This document shows, one piece after another, positions 23,571 through 34,068 of a stretch of DNA of 64,000 bases. This DNA is from Allium sativum. Lineage: Eukaryota > Streptophyta > Magnoliopsida > Asparagales > Amaryllidaceae. Both the position numbers and the translations under genes were made by a program. A model generated the notes under the pieces. That model worked only from the letters and a program-made list of their open reading frames with translations. It searched no databases and was not told the DNA's origin. How positions within the stretch are numbered: the stretch's first letter is position 1; the number at the start of each line of letters is the position of its first letter. The stretch spans positions 905,890,677-905,954,676 of the forward strand of contig CM060915.1 of assembly GCA_030737875.1 (NCBI GenBank), in the 5' to 3' direction.

Positions 23571-25595
23571 GCAAGTTTACACCTTTGTATGATATGCATA
23601 CATATGCAAGTTTACCCCTTTGTATGTCATGCATATATATGCATGTTTACCCCTTTTTATGATATGAAGTAACATATGCAAGTTCATCCCTTTTTAGACC
23701 TATGACATGTATGCAAGTTTATCCCTTTATGATAGGTCTATGACATGAACATCTATGCAAGTTACCCTCTTTATGACATATGTGATTCATGCAAGTTTGG
23801 GTTGGTTATTTATGCTAGTTGGGTTTGATGCTATGGTCATATATGCAAGTTGACACCTTTAAAACCCATGTTGATGCTAATGTTATGCAAAGTGGAACCC
23901 ATTGTATTTGTGATGAATCTTCCCTTTTAAGTATGTCATGTTAGCGTATTACGTGGGGAACGATGGGGTTAATATTCATGTTAACAAAATTGTGGTGAAA
24001 TTGGTATGATGTTGCATACCATAAGTGGATGGACATAATTGAGACAATTATGTACATCGTTAAATTGGAATTAATTAGGGAAAATTAATTCAAAATATGA
24101 GGGTGATTAATTAGGTGTAATTAATCGACTAAGACACGAGGTTGGACCCTTTTGTAACATAAGACTGCCCGGACCCGACCGGCAAATCCAGCGGCTACAA
24201 ATGATTGGCCCAATGTGAGAGGTCTTAGGCATAAACTAAATACGTGACAAGTGTAAAGACACGAGGTTAGACTCTGTTATGGCGTAAGGCTGCCCGGACC
24301 CGACCGACAAATCCAGCTGCCATAAAAGACATTCTAATGTGAGAGGTCTTTACAAAGGTTACGTTCTTAATCAATTAAGAAACACTTAACCAGATAAGCA
24401 TGTAGTGGGGCATGAGGGGTTAAGTGTGTGCCTTGGGTGGCATGTGGAAATCTAGTGGGTTGCCTTGGGTGGCAATAGAAAATACGATTAGAATACTTAA
24501 CCAAGTGGAAACATGTAATTAAACATGATTAAAGGGTTAAGTGGGATGCACTAGAAAAGTGACAAGCTTAAGTGGGTAGCTTGTGGGGGCCCATTTCAAC
24601 CAGTAACCCATATGTATCTTTGTGGGCTCGACCCATGTCGAGGACGGGACACGCGTACTGGGCTTGACTATAAGAGGCCAAAACGGGTTAGCGGTGGCAA
24701 CGCAAGTCCAACGGGTTTCATATGCGTGTGTGGACCCGGGCTGGTAGGTAAGACGTTGTTGCATCGTGTAGGTATAAGCCGTGCATCAGTGTTGGTATCG
24801 GGTTGCCACTTTGGGGAATGATACACCCCACTGTGGGGCCAGCATGGGTATCTACGTTAGGGAGCCGATCGCTTGGGGAGTAGTGGGTACACCTAGTGGA
24901 GATAGGGGCAGACGGCACCTATGTGGTCAGCTAGGGGTACACGAAACTACTAGTTAAATTTTCTAAGTCCTTGGGTGGGATCAACATTTAAGTTAGGAAT
25001 GACTGGTGTGGTGCAGTGTAGTAATTACCCTTGGGTGGGTAGATGCGTCTTTACCGATATCTTCGTTCTTCATGTGTCTAGTTGGCTGCTTAGTGTAGTC
25101 ATTTATCCCCAGTCGTTACCGTACCAACTTTATATCATACCCTAATTACTTTAATGATTGTATTGTTAAAGTTGTAGGACTCGCTCAGACTTATGTCTGA
25201 CCCCGTTGTTTTTATCTTTTTCCCAACCCTCAGGTTCTCAGAGTGGGCCTACCACTAGTGGGCTTTGATCAGATTGCTTTATCTATCTTTTGGAGCTTGG
25301 ACCGTTGATGTAAAGCTCAGCATATCTTTTCTATTATGGCTATTAGTTATGTAGTGGGATTATGTACTCGTGTTTTTATCAGGATGGGTATTTAGTACTT
25401 GACTCTTGTTTTATGGTTTTGTTATTGTAACCAAACATGTTTACCTTCTGCTGCAATGAAATGATGTTTTAGTTAACAAGTATTATTTATATCTGTCTTG
25501 TTGTAATTTTTCTGTTCTATATTCACTTAAAATACTCCACCGAAGTTAAGGCATTCCCATAGTGAGTGACCTTAGCGGGTGTGGGGTGTTACACG

Positions 25596-25607
25596 TGGTA
25601 TCAGAGC
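25596..25607 (+). promoter_or_regulatory. Primer binding site of D (initiator tRNA-Met)
   Basis: TGGTATCAGAGC, three bases after the LTR end at 25593. Confidence 0.93.
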
Positions 25608-25790
25608 TGAAGGTTACCAGAACAGATAAATTTTTTAGAAAAACTATTTTTCTAAAAACATTTTTGGAAGAAGTATTTTCAAAAACATGTCTTTTAAGAG
25701 AAAAGTTTTTGAAAGAAAAGCATAGTCCCCAATAGCCATATCTTTATCTTTCGAATTCTCCGTTTTGAATCTTTCCTTTTTCGCTTCAGC

Positions 25791-26948
25791 ATGGCTGAAG
25801 ATCTTAACTTTCCGGAGGGTGTAGCGATACCAGTATGGTATAGGAGATTGATGGAGGCTAGGGCCGCCGCTGCGGGTCCAGTAGATGTTCCTCCACCACC
25901 AGTTGCACCCGATCTTCCTCCCCCTCCTCCTCCTCACGCGGATACTTTTGCTAAGACTTGCAAGGAATTTAAGGCTATGGGAGGGAAACCTTTTCAAGGA
26001 TCAGAAACTTTTGTGGAAGCTAGGGATTGGCTTAAGGAAACGGAAGAGTTGATAGACATCTTTGAGACGGAAGAAGGAAAGAAAGTCAAGTTAGCTGCTT
26101 GGTTAATGAAGGCAGAGACCTCGTTCTGGTGGGAGGTCACTAATGGAGAGCGCCCTGTTGACTCTTGGGCGGATTTCAGACAAAGGTTTGTGGCCAAGTT
26201 TCTCTCAAGGGCGGAAGAAAATCTGTATATGGAAAGGTTCTTGACTCTAAAGCAAGGAAACCTATCAGTGAAGGAATATGTCAACAAGTTTAATCAGTTG
26301 GCAAGGTTTGGCATAGACATGGTGAATACACCGGAGAAGAAGGCTCTGAGGTTCGTTAAAGGCTTGAATGAACCGATGCATGGATTGGCTATGACTCACA
26401 TCCCTATGGGGGCCACCTTTGAGAAGCTAGTAGACATGGAACTTATGCATGAGGAAGAGAAGGGTCCCAATGCTAATAAGGCACCCGAGAAGAAAGGAGA
26501 TCACAAGAGACCTCAACAGCAACAACAAAACAAGGGTGGGAAAGGCAACGGTGGCAAGGGAAAGAAGAAGTGCTTCAATTGCGGGACACCAGGCCACCTA
26601 AGCAAAGATTGTCGGAAGAAGAAGAAGACTGGCTGCTTCCACTGTGGCGAAGCAGGGCATCTAGTGAAGGACTGTCCTAAGAAGGGGCAGAGGATGGGAT
26701 CTACCTCAGGGGGACAGGTGCAAGCTCTTATGGCACCAGGTCAGGCAAGGGGGCAAGTTCAGGCTCTCGCGGTTCCACCGATTCAGGAAAGAGGTAGAAC
26801 TATTTCCGTTGAAAGTCTGGTTTTTCTGTTTGATCATCCTGTCCGTACTTTGTTTGACTCTGGCGCATCACATTCGTTTATATCATCATCATTAGTTGAG
26901 TCACTGCACTTAGACACCAGTCTAGTAGATGATCCCTTGGTTGTTTAA
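25791..26948 (+). CDS. gag: Gag (capsid and nucleocapsid) plus start of protease, element D
   Basis: 385 codons, starting at the first ATG 198 bp after the LTR. Residues about 31-50 are proline-rich; residues about 60-225 form the retrotransposon gag (capsid) domain with the usual WW, FLSRAEENLYMERF and KEYVNKF-type segments. A basic and glutamine-rich linker leads to two CCHC zinc knuckles at 261-274 and 282-295, which bind RNA for packaging. The retropepsin active site DSG lies at 356-358. The frame stops at TAA 26946-26948 in the middle of the protease and resumes in the same frame, so the usual fused Gag-Pol is interrupted. No frameshift is seen. Confidence 0.93.
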   Translation: MAEDLNFPEGVAIPVWYRRLMEARAAAAGPVDVPPPPVAPDLPPPPPPHADTFAKTCKEFKAMGGKPFQGSETFVEARDWLKETEELIDIFETEEGKKVKLAAWLMKAETSFWWEVTNGERPVDSWADFRQRFVAKFLSRAEENLYMERFLTLKQGNLSVKEYVNKFNQLARFGIDMVNTPEKKALRFVKGLNEPMHGLAMTHIPMGATFEKLVDMELMHEEEKGPNANKAPEKKGDHKRPQQQQQNKGGKGNGGKGKKKCFNCGTPGHLSKDCRKKKKTGCFHCGEAGHLVKDCPKKGQRMGSTSGGQVQALMAPGQARGQVQALAVPPIQERGRTISVESLVFLFDHPVRTLFDSGASHSFISSSLVESLHLDTSLVDDPLVV

Positions 26949-27410
26949 AACCCAATTGGGGGCTCCACTTATTTGTCCATGATATGTTTGGGTTTGAAGA
27001 TTTCCATACTTAGCGTTGAGTTTAGATGTGATGCTTTTGTTTTGGGCTTCACGGGCTATGGGTTAATTTTGGGCATGGACTGGTTATCCAGTAATGGTGC
27101 CGTTCTTGATTGCGAAAGGAGAGTTGTTAGGCTCATGACCCGCTTGGGGAACACTCTCGAGATCTCTTGTAATCCCATGAATTCTGTTATGCTAAGTTAT
27201 CTTGAATCGCTTGACGCTTCGGTCGAGAGTTTGCGATCTGTTAGAGTGGTCCGGGAATACTCGGATGTGTTTGAGGAGGTGAAGGGCTTACCTTCGAAGC
27301 GGGAGATAGACTTCCGAATATATCTGGTGGACAATGCTAAACCAGTATCTTTGCCAGTGCGCCACATGGCTCCTCATGCGAGGAGGGAACTCCATAAGCA
27401 AGTAGGGTAG
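26949..27410 (+). pseudogene. Protease remainder and RT N-terminus, between two stop codons, element D
   Basis: Same frame as gag and as the downstream RT. It encodes the second half of the aspartic protease, including the conserved LILGMDWL motif, and the linker leading to RT. It is bounded by the in-frame TAA at 26946 and TAG at 27408-27410, so it could only be made by readthrough of both. Apart from the stops the sequence looks well conserved, pointing to recent inactivation. Confidence 0.85.
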
Positions 27411-30143
27411 TTGCTTGAAAAGGGGTTCATAAGACGAAGTATATCGGAGTGGGGTTCTCCAGTGGTTTTTGCCACGAAGGCGGATGGGTCTCTCAGACTT
27501 TGTGTAGACTATAGAGAACTCAACAAACTTACAAAGAAGAATAGACACCCATTGCCGAGGATTGATGATCTCTTTGATCAGTTGGTTGGCGCCTCAGTGT
27601 TTTCGCAGTTGGACTTAGCCACGGGATTTCATCAGTTGAGAGTGGCTGAGGATAGCATAGACAAGACTGACTTTAGGACTCCGGATGGATTTTATGAGTG
27701 GCTGGTGATGCCCTTTGGTTTGACGAACGCCCCTGCATACTTTGTTGATTTGATGAGTAGGGTGTTCAGGGAGTACCTTAATAAGTTCGTGGTGGTCTTT
27801 GTGGATGACATCTTAGTCTTTTCTAAGAGTGAAGAAGAGCATGCCCTACATCTTAGGGAAGTGTTGGAGACTCTTCGAGCGCATAGCCTTAAGGCTAAAT
27901 TCTCTAAATGTCACTTTTGGAGGAAGGAGGTGCGGTTCTTAGGGCACGTGGTCTCTAAGGAAGGGATAGCTGTGGATCCCGCGAAGGTAGTGTCCATCCA
28001 AGATTGGAAGGTTCCGAAGAATGCTACCGAGGTGAGGAGTTTCTTGGGGTTGGCTGGCTACTATAGGAAGTTTATCAAGGACTTCGCGAAGATATCAGCC
28101 CCATTAACTCGCTTGACAAAGAAGAATCTAGTCTTCACATGGGACGTAGATTGTGATGATGCGTTCCAACGGTTAAAGAGAGCTTTAACCACAACTCCAG
28201 TCTTAGTGCTGCCGGATGGGAGTAAGCCATTTGTTGTTTATACCGATGCTTGTGGGACAGGACTAGGCGCTGTCTTAATGCAAGAGGGAAGGGTAATAGC
28301 CTATGGGGGAAGGCAGTTGAGAGTGCATGAGAAAAATTACCCTACACATGATCTAGAGTTGGCCACTATCATTTTTGCGCTTAAGTCTTGGCGCCATTAT
28401 CTTCTTGGCGAGAGGTTCGAATTGTTCACTGACCACAAATCATTGAAGTACTTGTTTTCTCAGAAGGATTTGAACTTAAGACAGCAAAGGTGGATGGAGT
28501 TCTTAGCATCCTATGATTTCGAGATAGCGTATACCCCTGGCAAGGGTAACGTGGTGGCGGACGCCTTAAGCAGAAAAAGGTTGTCCTTGAGTCCATTGTT
28601 CGTGGAACGACGAAGCTTGGAATTTATCTCGATGTTTGACTTTAGACCCTCCGTTGACTTTGTACCTGGTTTGCTAGCATCCTTAGATGTTAGACCTACT
28701 CTTTTGGGACGGATTGGCGAGGCACAGCGGGACGACCCACAGTTGGTTGAGTTGGTAGAGAGGCTCATAAGGGGGGAGTCATCCAGCCATTTGAGTAGGT
28801 ACACCCTAGATGATAAGGGATGGTTGCGTAGAGACGGTAGACTTTGTGTACCGCAAGATGAGGGTTTGAGGAAGGCTATACTTGATGATGCACATCGTTC
28901 GAAGATGACCATTCATCCCGGTGGGGACAAGATGTACCAAGACATGAAGCGAGTTTTCTTTTGGGCCGGTATGAAGAAGGATGTGGCCGAGTATGTCGCT
29001 AGATGTTTGGTGTGCCAACAAGTGAAAGCGGAGCAAAAGAAACCTGGTGGGTTGCTTCACCCATTGGAAGTTCCGCAATGGAAGTGGGATAGTGTCTTGA
29101 TGGATTTTATTGATGGGTTACCGAGATCAAGGAAGGGTAATATGGGAATTTGGGTTGTGGTAGACAGACTTACTAAAAGCGCCCATTTCATACCCGTGAA
29201 GAGTAAGAGGACTGCTCCATGGCTAGCTTCAGTTTACCTTCGAGAGATAGTTCGATTGCATGGTGTACCTTCTAGCATAGTGAGTGATCGAGATCCCATC
29301 TTCACTAGCGAGTTTTGGAAGAGTTTGCAAGAGGCGGTAGGGACTCAGTTGTGTTTGAGCACCGCATACCATCCTCAGACGGACGGCCAGACCGAGAGGG
29401 TGAACCGTATTCTAGAAGACCTTTTGAGGCTATGTATCTTAGATTTTGGAGGTACATGGGAAGAGCATCTTCCATTGGTGGAGTTCACGTATAATAACAG
29501 CTTTCAGTCTAGTATTGGTATGGCTCCTTTTGAAGCTCTTTATGGAAGGCCTTGTCGATCACCTACATGTTGGTGGGAGTCTACGGATAAGATCTTGCTT
29601 GGGCCTGATATGGTTAGAGAGACTTCGGAAAAGATTGATTTGATTCGAAGAAGGATGAAAGCAGCGCAAGACAGACAGAAATCTTATGCGGATAAGAGGA
29701 GAACAGATCTTGAGTTTGATGTTGGGGACATGGTCTTTGTTAAAGTATCTTCATTACGGAATGTTGTTCGCTTTGGGTCCGTTGGGAAGTTAGCACCAAG
29801 GTTTGTAGGACCGTTTCCTATTAAGGAAAGGATTGGACAGATGGCATATAGAGTGGATTTACCCGAGAGACTTAGTGGTGTACATGACGTATTCCATGTG
29901 TCACATTTGAGGAAGTGCCTACATGAGACCGCAGAGGTGGTAGAGCCGAGCTTGCTTAGAGAAGTGGAGGTAGAGCGTGATGCGACGATTCGACGAGCTC
30001 CTACTCGCATCCTTGGGTCAGAGATTAGGAAGTTGAGAAACAGAGAGGTTCAACTAGTCAAAGTGCAATGGGGAGATGAGGAGAGCAACACTACTTGGGA
30101 GACAGAAGTGAAGATGCGTTCACTGTACCCATTTCTTTTTTAG
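27411..30143 (+). CDS. pol: RT-RNase H-integrase-chromodomain polyprotein, element D
   Basis: 910 codons open after the TAG; there is no own ATG, so it is part of the broken Gag-Pol. RT residues about 1-235 have catalytic D68 and FVDD at 130-133. RNase H has D279, E316, D341 and D384. Integrase has its zinc finger at H495, H502, C532 and C535, and catalytic D565, D626 and E662 with 35 residues between the last two, the D,D35E pattern. The GPF motif is at 800-802. A chromodomain occupies about 862-910 and ends in ...MRSLYPFLF. All catalytic residues are present. The product would copy the element RNA and insert the cDNA; the chromodomain is expected to guide integration to particular chromatin. 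Confidence 0.93.
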   Translation: MLEKGFIRRSISEWGSPVVFATKADGSLRLCVDYRELNKLTKKNRHPLPRIDDLFDQLVGASVFSQLDLATGFHQLRVAEDSIDKTDFRTPDGFYEWLVMPFGLTNAPAYFVDLMSRVFREYLNKFVVVFVDDILVFSKSEEEHALHLREVLETLRAHSLKAKFSKCHFWRKEVRFLGHVVSKEGIAVDPAKVVSIQDWKVPKNATEVRSFLGLAGYYRKFIKDFAKISAPLTRLTKKNLVFTWDVDCDDAFQRLKRALTTTPVLVLPDGSKPFVVYTDACGTGLGAVLMQEGRVIAYGGRQLRVHEKNYPTHDLELATIIFALKSWRHYLLGERFELFTDHKSLKYLFSQKDLNLRQQRWMEFLASYDFEIAYTPGKGNVVADALSRKRLSLSPLFVERRSLEFISMFDFRPSVDFVPGLLASLDVRPTLLGRIGEAQRDDPQLVELVERLIRGESSSHLSRYTLDDKGWLRRDGRLCVPQDEGLRKAILDDAHRSKMTIHPGGDKMYQDMKRVFFWAGMKKDVAEYVARCLVCQQVKAEQKKPGGLLHPLEVPQWKWDSVLMDFIDGLPRSRKGNMGIWVVVDRLTKSAHFIPVKSKRTAPWLASVYLREIVRLHGVPSSIVSDRDPIFTSEFWKSLQEAVGTQLCLSTAYHPQTDGQTERVNRILEDLLRLCILDFGGTWEEHLPLVEFTYNNSFQSSIGMAPFEALYGRPCRSPTCWWESTDKILLGPDMVRETSEKIDLIRRRMKAAQDRQKSYADKRRTDLEFDVGDMVFVKVSSLRNVVRFGSVGKLAPRFVGPFPIKERIGQMAYRVDLPERLSGVHDVFHVSHLRKCLHETAEVVEPSLLREVEVERDATIRRAPTRILGSEIRKLRNREVQLVKVQWGDEESNTTWETEVKMRSLYPFLF

Positions 30144-30724
30144 GGTACGTCTTTTAACTTCTCCTTTATCGTTTGTCTAGTACTTATCTTATCTTTAGTA
30201 TGTCCTCTCGTTAGTACCTTTGACCTTTAGATAGGGTAAACCTATGGTTGCAACATGTGTTTGAGACATGTTATGATTGATGGATGCATGTGGATGCAAG
30301 TGTTTGCTAGTGGTTGCTCGTGGATGCATATACACACACTTTAGACACTAGATCGGCTCAGTCACTTCATGTTGCATATTGCATATAACTGTGTGTAGGT
30401 AGCTATATTAATGGATGTATAATGGTTGCGTTATCATATGGATGATGCATTTTTATTGTGAATGATTGTGCACACATGTAGAGATAGTATGTGTCGATAG
30501 GGTTTTTTCGCATACATATTGGATGCATGGCACTATCATGGTTTGCATTAAGGAGGTCAACTGAATCAGTAGACCGCCTGATTTTGCATTAGACAGGGAA
30601 CATATACACACACTTTTTGCATATATTCATACGTCATTAGAAATTTTAAGGACAATGGATGCCAGTGTTTGATGGTTTAGTAGATGGTTGTCTGGTTGGT
30701 AGGATACGTTCTTCTTGACTTAGA
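30144..30724 (+). other. 3' untranslated region of D
   Basis: About 580 bp between the pol stop and the pre-PPT hairpin, AT-rich, with several GGATGCATRT-type motifs (30275-30530). No coding similarity was seen. Confidence 0.7.
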
Positions 30725-30759
30725 GATTTCGGGGACGAAATCCTTTAAGTAGGGGAGAA
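30725..30759 (+). promoter_or_regulatory. Pre-PPT hairpin and polypurine tract of D
   Basis: GATTTCG-GGGA-CGAAATC (30725-30742) forms a perfect seven-pair stem, 17 bp before the LTR start at 30760. The purine tract AGGGGAGAA occupies 30751-30759. Confidence 0.87.
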
Positions 30760-30990
30760 TGTAACACCCCGTATGTTGAATAACTTGTTATAATATAAAT
30801 CAGGGCAGAATTAAATTTTAGGATCTGAATCAGGGGAAACGGACTATGCCATTGCGTTCGTCTCGGAAAAATACGCGAAATAGAGTCCGAGTTTTCGAAA
30901 ATCGGAGTCCGTATGACCCAGTTATGGCCCATGTAAGTTTTCAGAAAATTCTAAGTTCAAAACAGATTTCAAATTGCAGAAATGGAGCTA

Positions 30991-31240
30991 GGCGGGAAAA
31001 TTCCCGCCACACCCCAAGTCGACTGGGGAGTCGACTTGGGAGTCGACACGACTGGACCCAAGTCGACTGCCCTGTCGACTTGGGAGTCGACACAGGTGGC
31101 CGGGCAGTTTTGCCTGGTGCACCATTTGAGTGAATTGGTCAGGTTTTGGGCTGTGTTTGTGGCTGGTGACGAGATCTGATGGCTCTAAACTAATCTAGGG
31201 TTAATCTAAGGGCCTAAACTACATCCTAAATCTATAAATA
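30991..31240 (+). promoter_or_regulatory. LTR promoter module of D, 3' copy
   Basis: Inverted repeat GGCGGGAAAATTCCCGCC (30991-31008), six GTCGAC at 31018, 31030, 31042, 31062, 31074 and 31086, and TATAAATA at 31233-31240. Spacing is identical to the 5' copy. Confidence 0.7.
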
Positions 31241-31633
31241 CACCCTAAGACTACCCTAATCCATACTAAAAATAGATACAACGTCATCATGCCGTCAAAA
31301 TGCAACTTAGAAGGAGCCTCCATCAATTTTTAGAAGAAGATAGCTTCTCAAATCAACTCTAGAAACTTAATCTTCTTCATAGGAGTGCTAATCAACAAGT
31401 TGTGAGTTTCTATGCCTTTAGCAAGCAATTGCTAAACTAATTATGATAGGATGTAATGAGGTTATGGTTATGAATGTGGATCAATGCAAGTTATGTTATC
31501 ATATGCTATGTGCTCATGATGTTAGTTATGCAAGTTTTATGTTATATGTCCATGATGCTAGTTATGCAAGTTTTATGCTATATGTTCATGATGCTAGTTA
31601 TGCAAATCACTATGATAAACATTGATCCATTAT

Positions 31634-31870
31634 GACACCATGTTATGCAAGTTTGGTGTTTGATTATATGCAAGTCCATATATGACATGTTATGCAAGTT
31701 TGGTGTTTGATTATATGCAAGTCCATATATGACATGTTATGCAAGTTTGGTGTTTGATTATATGCAAGTCCATATATGACATGTTATGCAAGTTTGGTGT
31801 TTGATTATATGCAAGTTCATATATGACATGTTATGCAAGTTTGGTGTTTGATTATATGCAAGTAACATGT
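31634..31870 (+). repeat. 47-bp tandem repeat in D 3' LTR, five copies
   Basis: Same unit as at 23287-23570, with one copy fewer. Confidence 0.9.
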
Positions 31871-33925
31871 GCAAGTTTACACCTTTGTATGATATGCATA
31901 CATATGCAAGTTTACCCCCTTTGTATGTCATGCATATACATGCATGTTTACCCCTTTTTATGATATGAAGTAACATGTGCAAGTTCATCCCTTTTTAGAC
32001 CTATGACATGTATGCAAGTTTATCCCTTTATGATAGGTCTATGACATGAACATCTATGCAAGTTACCCTCTTTATGACATATGTGATTCATGCAAGTTTG
32101 GGTTGGTTATTTATGCTAGTTGGGTTTGATGCTATGGTCATATATGCAAGTTGACACCTTTAAAACCCATGTTGATGCTAATGTTATGCAAAGTGGAACC
32201 CATTGTATTTGTGATGAATCTTCCCTTTTAAGTATGTCATGTTAGCGTATTACGTGGGGAACGATGGGGTTAATATTCATATTAACAAAATTGTGGTGAA
32301 ATTGGTATGATGTTGCATACCATAAGTGGATGGACATAATTGAGACAATTATGTACAAATTTATATTGGAATTAATTAGGGAAAATTAATTCAAAATATG
32401 GGGGTGATTAATTAGGTGTAATTAATCGACTAAGACACGAGGTTGGACCCTTTTGTAGCATAAAACTGCCCGGACCCGACCGGCAAATCCAGCGGCTACA
32501 AATGATTGGCCCAATGTGAGAGGTCTTAGGCATAAACTAAATACGTGACAAGTGTAAAGACACGAGGTTAGACTCTGTTATGGCGTAAGGCTGCCCGGAA
32601 CCGACCGGCAAATCCAGCTGCCATAAAAGACAGTCTAATGTGAGAGGTCTTTACAAAGGTTACGTTCTTAATCAATTAAGAAACACTTAACCAGATAAGC
32701 ATGTAGTGGGGCATGAGGGGTTAAGTGGGTGCCTTGGGTGGCATGTGGAAATCAAGTAAGTGCCTTGGGTGGCATGTGGAAATCTAGTGGGTTGCCTTGG
32801 GTGGCAATAGAAAATACGATTAGAATACTTAACCAAGTGGAAACATGTAATTAAACATGATTAAAGGGTTAAGTGGGATGCACTAGAAAAGGGACAAGCT
32901 TAGGTGGGTAGCTTGTGGGGGCCCATTTCAACCAGTAACCCATATGTATCTTTGTGGGCTCGACCCATGTCGAGGACGGGACACGCGTACTGGGCTTGAC
33001 TATAAGAGGCCAAAACGGGTTAGCGGTGGCAACGCAAGTCCAACGGGTTTCATATGCGTGTGTGGACCCGGGCTGGTAGGTAAGACGTTGTTGCATCGTG
33101 TAGGTATAAGCCGTGCATCAGTGTTGGTATCGGGTTGCCACTTTGGGGAATGATACACCCCACTGTGGGGCCAGCACGGGTATCTACGTTAGGGAGCCGA
33201 TCGCTTGGGGAGTAGTGGGTACACCTAGTGGAGATAGGGGCAGACGACACCTATGTGGTCAGCTAGGGGTACACGAAACTACTAGTTAAATTTTCTAAGT
33301 CCTTGGGTGGGATCAACATTTAAGTTAGGAATGACTGGTGTGGTGCAGTGTAGTAATTACCCTTGGGTGGGTAGATGCGTCTTTACCGATATCTTCGTTC
33401 TTCCTGTGTCTAGTTGGCTGCTTAGTGTAGTCATTTATCCCCAGTCGTTACCGTACCAAGTTTATATCATACCCTAATTACTTTAATGATTGTATTGTTA
33501 AAGTTGTAGGACTCGCTCAGACTTATGTCTGACCCCGTTGTTTTTATCTTTTTCCCAACCCTCAGGTTCTCAGAGTGGGCCTAGCACTAGTGGGCTTTGA
33601 TCAGATTGCTTTATCTATCTTTTGGAGCTTGGACCGTTGATGTAAAGCTCAGCTTATCTTTTCTATTATGGCTATTAGTTATGTAGTGGGATTATGTACT
33701 TGTGTTTTTATCAGGATGGATATTTAGTACTTGACTCTTGTTTTATGGTTTTGTTATTGTAACCAAACATGTTTACCTTCTGCTGCAATGAAATGATGTT
33801 TTAGTTAACAAGTATTATTTATATCTGTCTTGTTGTAATTTTTCTGTTCTATATTCACTTAAAATACTCCACCGAAGTTAAGGCATTCCCATAGTGAGTG
33901 ACCTTAGCGGGTGTGGGGTGTTACA

Positions 33926-33933
33926 AATACGCG

Positions 33934-33977
<44 letters not shown>

Positions 33978-34068
33978 CACTTAACTCAATCTAGCGTATG
34001 GCTAACCTCATCTCTACTGAGTTATGCCACAGTGCCAAGGTTATTACTAAAGCTGGCTCTGATACCAC
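33926..34068 (-). other. Internal region of B, 5' part, with primer site
   Basis: In element sense it opens with TGGTATCAGAGCC (34067-34055), complementary to initiator tRNA-Met, directly after the LTR end at 34069. A TA dinucleotide run lies at about 33940-33971. The 5 bp at 33926-33930 are the D target duplication. Confidence 0.85.

Larger units (their letters stand above)
22413..25593 (+). repeat. 5' LTR of element D
   Basis: 3181 bp. In order: E2F-like palindrome and GTCGAC array (22644-22744), TATAAATA (22886-22893), a long stretch rich in ATGCAAGTT motifs with a 47-bp tandem repeat, paired GCCCGGACCCGACC motifs (24171-24310), and a GC-richer U5 part. The TATA position implies that more than 2.5 kb of the LTR would be transcribed. 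Confidence 0.93.
22413..33925 (+). mobile_element. LTR element D, Ty3/gypsy chromovirus (Tekay/Del-like)
   Basis: Structurally complete 11.5-kb retrotransposon: TSD AATAC on both sides (22408-22412, 33926-33930), LTRs 3181 and 3166 bp beginning TGTAACACCCC and ending GGTGTTACA, tRNA-Met primer site, gag-PR-RT-RNaseH-INT-chromodomain in one reading frame, and a polypurine tract. The integrase after RNase H and the C-terminal chromodomain place it with plant chromoviruses; the long LTRs suggest the Tekay/Del clade (inference). The frame contains two in-frame stops, so this copy is probably not autonomous now. LTRs are about 98 percent alike by eye. It is inserted in B's internal region. Confidence 0.93.
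30760..33925 (+). repeat. 3' LTR of element D
   Basis: 3166 bp. It differs from the 5' LTR by scattered substitutions, one fewer 47-bp unit, and an extra copy of about 34 bp near 32752-32787 (GTGCCTTGGGTGGCATGTGG repeated). It is followed by the AATAC duplication. Confidence 0.93.
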
